Part shown: positions 63,273 through 64,000 of the stretch, one piece after another
How the letters are laid out: each line of letters begins with the position of its first letter
Numbering within the stretch: position 1 is the first letter of the stretch
Source: Yamagishiella unicocca
Taxonomy: Eukaryota > Chlorophyta > Chlorophyceae > Chlamydomonadales > Volvocaceae
Length of the DNA: 64,000 nt
Direction of reading: 5' to 3'
NCBI GenBank assembly: GCA_003116995.1
Contig: BDSL01000007.1
Location: forward strand, 248,001-312,000
Made by a program: the position numbers and the translations under genes
The notes under the pieces: model-generated
The model's database searches: none
What the model saw: the letters and a program-made list of their open reading frames with translations, nothing else
What the model was told of the DNA's origin: nothing

Positions 63273-64000
63273 ATGGACCCGAATTTACAGTATCCAGAAC
63301 CGGTAAAGTCAATTTGGGTATTTGGTTATGGAAGCTTGGTCCACACTCCAAACTTTGCCTTCAACCAGCGGGCGGTTGGCTACATCAAGGGCTACCGCCG
63401 CGTCTTCTGGCAGGTAGGAAAGGATATATGCCTTATAGGGCGACAGCGATCCCCCCTGTTAAGTACATTGTCGAGGGGGTAGACCAGCGCATGCGCTCGG
63501 GTAAATCGTGGGGGGGGGGACGGCGAGGGGAACTAGCCGCTCCGCTGCATAGTACCCAAGGAGACCAAGCCCTTAGCCATCGTGATATTCGCCGTAATCC
63601 TAACATCTGGAGAGCTCCCGTCTTGCGGCACCTAAACCGAAATGAGTCTGCGGAAACCGCCTCTCTTGTGGCGCCAGACCGGAGATAGGCTTCAGCTCTC
63701 ATGAACAGGACGCGGAATGCCGCCATGCTAGTAATGAGCGTCTTATGATGGGTACCTCCCTTCACTGCCGTGTGACAGGGCTCCACGGACCATCGGGGTA
63801 CCCCGGAGCGCCCGGGGCGGACAGTCACCCTGACGGCGGACGGCCACCCAGCCGCGGCCACTTGGGGTGTCGCATTCCAGCTAGCAGGCACGCCCGAGGA
63901 GCAGGCCGCCGCGCTGTCGTACCTCGAGTGGCGGGAGAAACAGTACGATGTACGGCAGCTCGTAGATGTGCACGGGAAGGATGACGAGGTCCTGGTGCGA
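63273..64000 (+). CDS. ChaC-like gamma-glutamylcyclotransferase (3' end outside the window)
   Basis: Exon 1 is 63273-63413 (47 codons) and exon 2 starts at 63779 and is open to the window edge (74 codons so far). Both are in phase. ChaC/GGCT2 proteins cleave glutathione to 5-oxoproline and Cys-Gly in the cytosol. Visible motifs are IWVFGYGSLVHTPNFAF (substrate loop YGSL), GYIKGYRRVFWQ joined to GSTDHRGTPERPGRTVTL, and YLEWREKQYD, which contains the presumed catalytic glutamate. Start choice follows the short N-terminus normal for the family. It is divergent from the aminotransferase gene. Confidence 0.92.

Overview
The window looks like nuclear DNA of a chlamydomonadalean (volvocine-type) green alga. 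Genes are split into many short exons with GT-AG introns. Coding regions are GC-rich and carry Ala/Gly/Gln/Ser homopolymers. TGTAA polyadenylation signals follow several genes. Introns are full of short minisatellites, there are long (TG)n tracts, and several proteins are of plant/algal type with organelle targeting. The species cannot be named from the sequence.

Layout: 1-4.6 kb is intergenic with small tandem duplications. 4.65-10.83 kb (-) is a complete nine-exon PYRR gene for riboflavin synthesis (deaminase-like, reductase and NADAR domains). 13.09-17.12 kb (+) is a secreted V8/trypsin-like serine protease. 19.1-34.9 kb (-) is an array of three WrbA-type flavodoxin genes (A, B, C), interrupted by a tyrosine-recombinase remnant (25.3-25.8 kb) and an intact two-ORF LINE (25.8-31.25 kb, +). 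A 1.64-kb TIR element with TAA target duplications (35.01-36.65 kb) lies 115 bp upstream of flavodoxin gene C. 37.26-43.27 kb (+) is a nine-exon plastid-type alpha/beta hydrolase whose fifth intron holds about 160 copies of a 12-bp minisatellite. 45.4-50.02 kb (+) encodes a 1288-residue single-pass membrane protein of unknown family. 50.0-54.8 kb is microsatellite-rich. 54.81-56.89 kb (-) is threonine synthase. 58.24-62.97 kb (-) is an 11-exon alanine aminotransferase, divergent from a ChaC-like gamma-glutamylcyclotransferase (63.27 kb to beyond the window end).

The gene models for PYRR, flavodoxins B and C, the hydrolase, the membrane protein, threonine synthase and alanine aminotransferase were assembled exon by exon. 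In each case every splice junction keeps phase and the summed CDS is a multiple of three. The metabolic genes cover separate housekeeping pathways (flavin, threonine, alanine/glyoxylate and glutathione metabolism) and show no sign of acting as one system. The most unusual material is in the introns: a tandem array that repeats a functional 5' splice site eight times, and dispersed repeats shared between introns of unrelated genes. The mobile elements that have broken up the flavodoxin array are also notable.
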